DNA of 6,955 nt from Actinomycetota bacterium (lineage in GTDB: Bacteria; Actinomycetota; Actinomycetes; Nanopelagicales; Nanopelagicaceae): NCBI GenBank assembly GCA_009698975.1, contig WLPB01000058.1, positions 1-6,955 of the forward strand. The letters run 5' to 3'. Shown piece by piece: positions 4,559-6,955 of the stretch. The translations under genes were made by a program, and so were the position numbers. A model generated the notes under the pieces. The model worked only from the letters and a program-made list of their open reading frames with translations. It made no database searches and was not told the origin of the DNA. The stretch's first letter is position 1; the number at the start of each line of letters is the position of its first letter.

Positions 4559-5762
4559 AGATATCTTTTAAAAGATCATCCACGTGCTCAAGGCCAATTG
4601 AGAGCCTTAAAACGCTTGGCGTAATTCCCATCGATGCCTGAACTTCAGGTGTGAGACGACGATGAGTTGTGGACGATGGATGGGTAATAAGAGATTTACT
4701 ATCACCTAAATTGTTAGAGATATCGATGATTCTTAAGGCATCCATGAAGGCAAAAGCATCTTTTTGGCTACCGTTAAATTCAATACCGATTGTGGTTCCA
4801 CCACCGCTCATCTGCTTCTTGATGACGGCAGCATCAGGGTGTGAAGCAAGTCCGGGATAACGAACGCTCTTAATCTCTGGGCGAGATTCGAGGAACTCGG
4901 CAATCTTCTGAGCGTTGGAGTTCATGCGCTCGACTCGCATCTCTAAAGTCTCAAGTGATTTCAAAAGTACCCAGGCATTAAACGGGCTCAGAGATGGACC
5001 TGTGTGACGAGTAAATGGAAGCAACTTCTCTTGGATATAGGAGAAGGAACCCAGTAGAGCGCCAGCTAAAACTCGGCCCTGTCCATCAATATGTTTAGTC
5101 GCAGAATACATAACGACATCTGCACCTAGTTCGAGTGGCTTCTGCAAAATTGGTGATGCCATCACATTATCAACAATGACAGTTGCCCCAACTTTATGAG
5201 CTAGATCGCTCACTGCACGAATATCTGTAATCTCCATCAGCGGGTTACTTGGCGTTTCGATAAAAACAGCCTTTGTGGGTTTTGTAAGGGCCTTTGCCCA
5301 TGCAGCTAAGTCATTAGCCTGCACGAGTTCATATGTCACACCCCACTTGGGCAAAATTTCAGTAATGACTACATGGCAGGAACTAAACATTGAAGAGGAT
5401 GCGACGATGTGATCGCCAGCCTCGACTAAACAGGCGAGCGAAGCGAAGACCGCCGCCATTCCAGAACCAAATGCGTGACAATATTCTGCACCTTCAATTG
5501 CAGCCAGACGCTTTTCGAACATTGCAATTGTTGGATTGTGAAATCGACTATAAAGATAGTGATCTGTCTCATCAGTGAATGAGTCAAAAGCTTCTTGCGC
5601 AGATGAATATGTAAAACCGCTATTGAGAAAGAGCGCTTCTGATGTTTCGCCAAATCCAGTTCGGGCTAACCCAGCACGGACTGCTTCGGTTTGAGAGTTG
5701 AGCTCCCAATCTGGCGCAGGTCGTGTATTTCGGGGTTGATAACCCCACACCTCTTTACTCAT
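4539..5762 (-). CDS. metZ: O-succinylhomoserine sulfhydrylase, Cys/Met-metabolism PLP enzyme
   Basis: This 407-residue cytoplasmic enzyme uses pyridoxal phosphate to combine an activated homoserine (O-succinyl-, possibly O-acetyl-) with sulfide, giving homocysteine for methionine. Visible family features are YSRFHNPT at 71-78 (cofactor phosphate and ring contacts from the neighbouring subunit), the GSGMAAV loop at 99-105 and VDN with Asp198. The Schiff-base lysine is Lys223, in SATKHIDGQGR. HTGPSLSPFNAWVLLK and SNNLGDSKSLITHP complete the substrate pocket. The whole sequence follows the mycobacterial MetZ pattern more than MetB or MetY; the start GLARTGFGETSEA and the HIDGQGRVLAG stretch are the clearest clues. 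Length is normal. ATG at 5762-5760 has a -10-like TAGAAT 6 nt upstream and no Shine-Dalgarno. The last 19 bp overlap ctaB on the other strand. Direct sulfhydrylation suits a cell that takes up reduced sulfur, but that is inference. Acyl-donor preference cannot be read from the sequence. Confidence 0.95.
   Translation of the reverse strand: MSKEVWGYQPRNTRPAPDWELNSQTEAVRAGLARTGFGETSEALFLNSGFTYSSAQEAFDSFTDETDHYLYSRFHNPTIAMFEKRLAAIEGAEYCHAFGSGMAAVFASLACLVEAGDHIVASSSMFSSCHVVITEILPKWGVTYELVQANDLAAWAKALTKPTKAVFIETPSNPLMEITDIRAVSDLAHKVGATVIVDNVMASPILQKPLELGADVVMYSATKHIDGQGRVLAGALLGSFSYIQEKLLPFTRHTGPSLSPFNAWVLLKSLETLEMRVERMNSNAQKIAEFLESRPEIKSVRYPGLASHPDAAVIKKQMSGGGTTIGIEFNGSQKDAFAFMDALRIIDISNNLGDSKSLITHPSSTTHRRLTPEVQASMGITPSVLRLSIGLEHVDDLLKDISQALKS
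4563..4576. repeat. Perfect 14-bp AT-rich palindrome just after ctaB
   Basis: ATCTTTTAAAAGAT begins 6 nt after the ctaB stop and lies within the last codons of metZ. It might help end ctaB transcription or bind a protein, but AT-rich palindromes of this size can be accidental. Confidence 0.3.
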
Positions 5763-5768
5763 GGATTA

Positions 5769-5774
5769 ATTCTA
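5769..5774 (-). promoter_or_regulatory. -10 element for metZ (leaderless)
   Basis: TAGAAT on the minus strand ends exactly 6 nt before ATG at 5762-5760. No Shine-Dalgarno is present. With no 5' leader, a SAM riboswitch upstream of this methionine gene is unlikely. Confidence 0.6.
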
Positions 5775-5782
5775 GAGGCTCA

Positions 5783-5802
5783 CTTGCTTTTAGCGAAGCG
5801 AG
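5783..5802. repeat. Imperfect inverted repeat between metZ and the ABC operon
   Basis: CTTGCTT (5783-5789) and AAGCGAG (5796-5802) form 7-bp arms with one G-T pair around 6 nt. It lies between the two divergent -10 elements, near both -35 positions, so it could be an operator for either gene; chance is also possible. Confidence 0.25.
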
Positions 5803-5814
5803 ATAGCAGAGCTA

Positions 5815-5820
5815 TATACT
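5815..5820 (+). promoter_or_regulatory. -10 element for the ABC exporter operon
   Basis: TATACT is a near-consensus -10 and ends 7 nt before ATG at 5828. No Shine-Dalgarno precedes the ATG, so the mRNA is probably leaderless or has a one-base leader. Confidence 0.6.
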
Positions 5821-5827
5821 CGCTGTT

Positions 5828-6733
5828 ATGAGTACTCCCGCCATTGAAGTGCATGGATTAACGAAGAAATATAAGGGCGTCACTGCTGTATCAGATGCCT
5901 CCTTCTCTGTCCCACAAGGCACAATCTGCGGATTTGTCGGCCCCAATGGCTCGGGCAAGACCACAACAATACGAATGCTCCTTGGACTGATTACTCCCAC
6001 TGATGGAAGCGCAAAAGTTTTAGGTTTCCCCGTCTCCGAACCAGAGAAGTACCTCTCACAAGTTGGCGCCATGATCGAAGGTCCCGCTTTCTATCCCGCA
6101 CTTTCGGGAGCAGAGAATTTGCGAGTTCTAGCATCTCTTGGTGATATTCCACGAGATCGCGTCGATGAACTCATTGATCTCGTCGGACTTAAAGGACGGG
6201 GTGGCCATAAGTACAAGACTTACTCACTCGGTATGAAGCAAAGACTTGGAATCGCTGCTGCGCTTCTACCAAATCCAAAACTACTAATTTTAGATGAACC
6301 AACGAATGGACTAGACCCAGAAGGTATTCAAGAAGTTCGCGATCTTCTCAAAAGTCTCGCCAGCAAAGGGACAACAGTTTTTGTCTCCTCTCATTTACTT
6401 TCAGAGCTCGAATTAATCTCTGAATATCTAGTGATGCTCCGCAAAGGCGAAGTTGTATTTGCAGGTCGTATCGAAGAACTTCTCTTTGCACAGAAGCCAA
6501 CAATTTTAGTGAAAGCTAACTCACCTGAAGATTTGCAGAAGATTGTTGAGATTGCAGAAGCTGCCGGCCATCCCGCAACAATTCGTAACTCAGAAGCCCA
6601 CATCGAAGGTCCGCACGAATGGGCAGGTGTACTCAATAAAGCTGCATTTGATGCTGGAATCGTCCTTACTCAATTAACCCCGACTCTTCCTAACCTCGAA
6701 GAGACATTCTTTGAAATGACAGGAGCTCGCTGA
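5828..6733 (+). CDS. ABC exporter ATP-binding protein, BcrA/NatA-like
   Basis: This 301-residue ATPase should power a two-gene ABC-2 type exporter at the inner face of the membrane. Motifs in order are Walker A GPNGSGKT at 38-45, signature SLGMKQR at 133-139, Walker B LLILDEP at 152-158 (Asp156, Glu157), D-loop GLDP at 161-164 and switch histidine His189 in SSHLLSE. The Q-loop region reads VGAMIEGPAFYPALSG, with Glu84 where many ABC proteins have Gln; as I recall, this is usual for the BcrA-like branch. Residues from about 210 on form the extra C-terminal part typical of these exporters and end EETFFEMTG. ATG at 5828 is preceded by TATACT at 7 nt and no Shine-Dalgarno. The stop overlaps the permease start by 1 nt (TGATG), so the two are coupled. 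Substrate is unknown; antibiotic, peptide or ion export are all known for the wider family. Confidence 0.93.
   Translation: MSTPAIEVHGLTKKYKGVTAVSDASFSVPQGTICGFVGPNGSGKTTTIRMLLGLITPTDGSAKVLGFPVSEPEKYLSQVGAMIEGPAFYPALSGAENLRVLASLGDIPRDRVDELIDLVGLKGRGGHKYKTYSLGMKQRLGIAAALLPNPKLLILDEPTNGLDPEGIQEVRDLLKSLASKGTTVFVSSHLLSELELISEYLVMLRKGEVVFAGRIEELLFAQKPTILVKANSPEDLQKIVEIAEAAGHPATIRNSEAHIEGPHEWAGVLNKAAFDAGIVLTQLTPTLPNLEETFFEMTGAR
6721..6725 (+). promoter_or_regulatory. Shine-Dalgarno of the ABC-2 permease
   Basis: AGGAG, inside the last codons of the ATPase gene, stands 7 nt before ATG at 6733 and supports coupled translation of the two subunits. Confidence 0.65.
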
Positions 6734-6955
6734 TGTTAAATGTCTTCTTTGCTGAGTGGCGCAAGCTCCGCCGCCCCACACTTTTCATAGGAACGTATGG
6801 CGCGGCGCTCGGATTTACAGCGCTTATCAGCTCCTTCTTGTATCTCATGATCGGCGATGAATCCGGCAATGGAGATCGTGGTCGCATCATTACTCCAGAG
6901 CAACTCAGTGGGGCAGATGGTTCTATTGTGGGCTTTGAATCTCTCGGTGGGCTAC
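6733..6955 (+). CDS. ABC-2 type exporter permease, N-terminal fragment
   Basis: Only the first 74 residues are inside the window; the reading frame is still open at the right edge. The start MLNVFFAEWRKLRRPTLF is typical of ABC-2 permeases: a short amphipathic cytoplasmic N-terminus with a WRKLRR cluster before the first membrane helix. That helix spans about residues 17-40 (LFIGTYGAALGFTALISSFLYLMI in outline). A polar stretch follows (GDESGNGDRGRIITPEQ), probably the beginning of a large outside loop between helices 1 and 2. ATG at 6733 overlaps the ATPase stop by 1 nt and has AGGAG at 7 nt. It is therefore almost certainly the partner of the upstream ATPase. The assignment rests on context plus this N-terminal pattern; substrate is unknown. 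Confidence 0.8.
   Translation, partial: MLNVFFAEWRKLRRPTLFIGTYGAALGFTALISSFLYLMIGDESGNGDRGRIITPEQLSGADGSIVGFESLGGL

Noticed and set aside
5390..5653. Open frames on both strands inside metZ
   Set aside because: They fall wholly within the conserved N-terminal third of metZ and read as shadow frames.
5763..5827. SAM or other methionine riboswitch before metZ
   Set aside because: The -10 lies 6 nt before the start codon, leaving no leader, and the 65-bp gap shared with the divergent operon is too short for a known class.
6074..6085. Missing Q-loop glutamine in the ABC ATPase as a sign of inactivity
   Set aside because: Glu at this place is, to my knowledge, normal in BcrA-like exporters, and Walker A, Walker B, signature and switch histidine are all intact.
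1..6955. Mobile element, CRISPR array, toxin-antitoxin or defence island
   Set aside because: No transposase, integrase, repeat-spacer pattern, terminal repeats or defence-type domain was seen; all recognised genes are core metabolic, envelope or transport types.

Overview
The window looks like ordinary chromosomal DNA from a small-genome, moderate-GC actinobacterium. The best guess is a freshwater acI / Nanopelagicales-type lineage, but that placement is an inference. The reasons are: the MetZ and SpoU proteins resemble the mycobacterial forms; coding is very tight; GTG and TTG starts are frequent; and several genes carry a TANNNT -10 hexamer 6-7 nt before the start codon with no Shine-Dalgarno, the pattern of leaderless actinobacterial genes. 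Base composition is mid-40s to high-40s percent GC by eye. No tRNA, rRNA, CRISPR, insertion sequence or phage feature was seen.

Layout. On the minus strand, positions 1-1541 hold a two-gene unit: a TrmH/SpoU-family RNA methyltransferase followed 2 nt later by an MFS transporter whose C-terminus runs off the left edge. Diverging from it across 22 bp is a plus-strand pair: a four-helix membrane protein of unknown function (1564-1914), then a secreted PBP4-type D-alanyl-D-alanine carboxypeptidase (1919-3118). The latter meets, tail to tail with 4 bp of overlap, a small membrane-anchored protein with an Asp-rich tail (minus, 3115-3588). A 99-bp divergent gap leads to ctaB, haem O synthase (plus, 3688-4557). 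ctaB overlaps tail to tail by 19 bp with metZ, O-succinylhomoserine sulfhydrylase (minus, 4539-5762). A 65-bp divergent gap leads to a BcrA-type ABC exporter operon: ATPase (5828-6733) and the start of its ABC-2 permease (6733 to the right edge).

The genes serve separate housekeeping jobs: RNA modification, peptidoglycan trimming, haem for terminal oxidase, methionine biosynthesis and export. They do not form one pathway, and I see no evidence of a novel multi-gene system. The most informative signal is in transcription and translation starts. Five outward-facing transcription-unit heads look leaderless, while genes inside operons (and the acidic-tail protein) use Shine-Dalgarno sequences. 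The trmH-family gene and the four-helix gene have -10 hexamers that overlap each other by 2 bp. There is no gene-free stretch of 300 bases or more; the largest gap is 99 bp.
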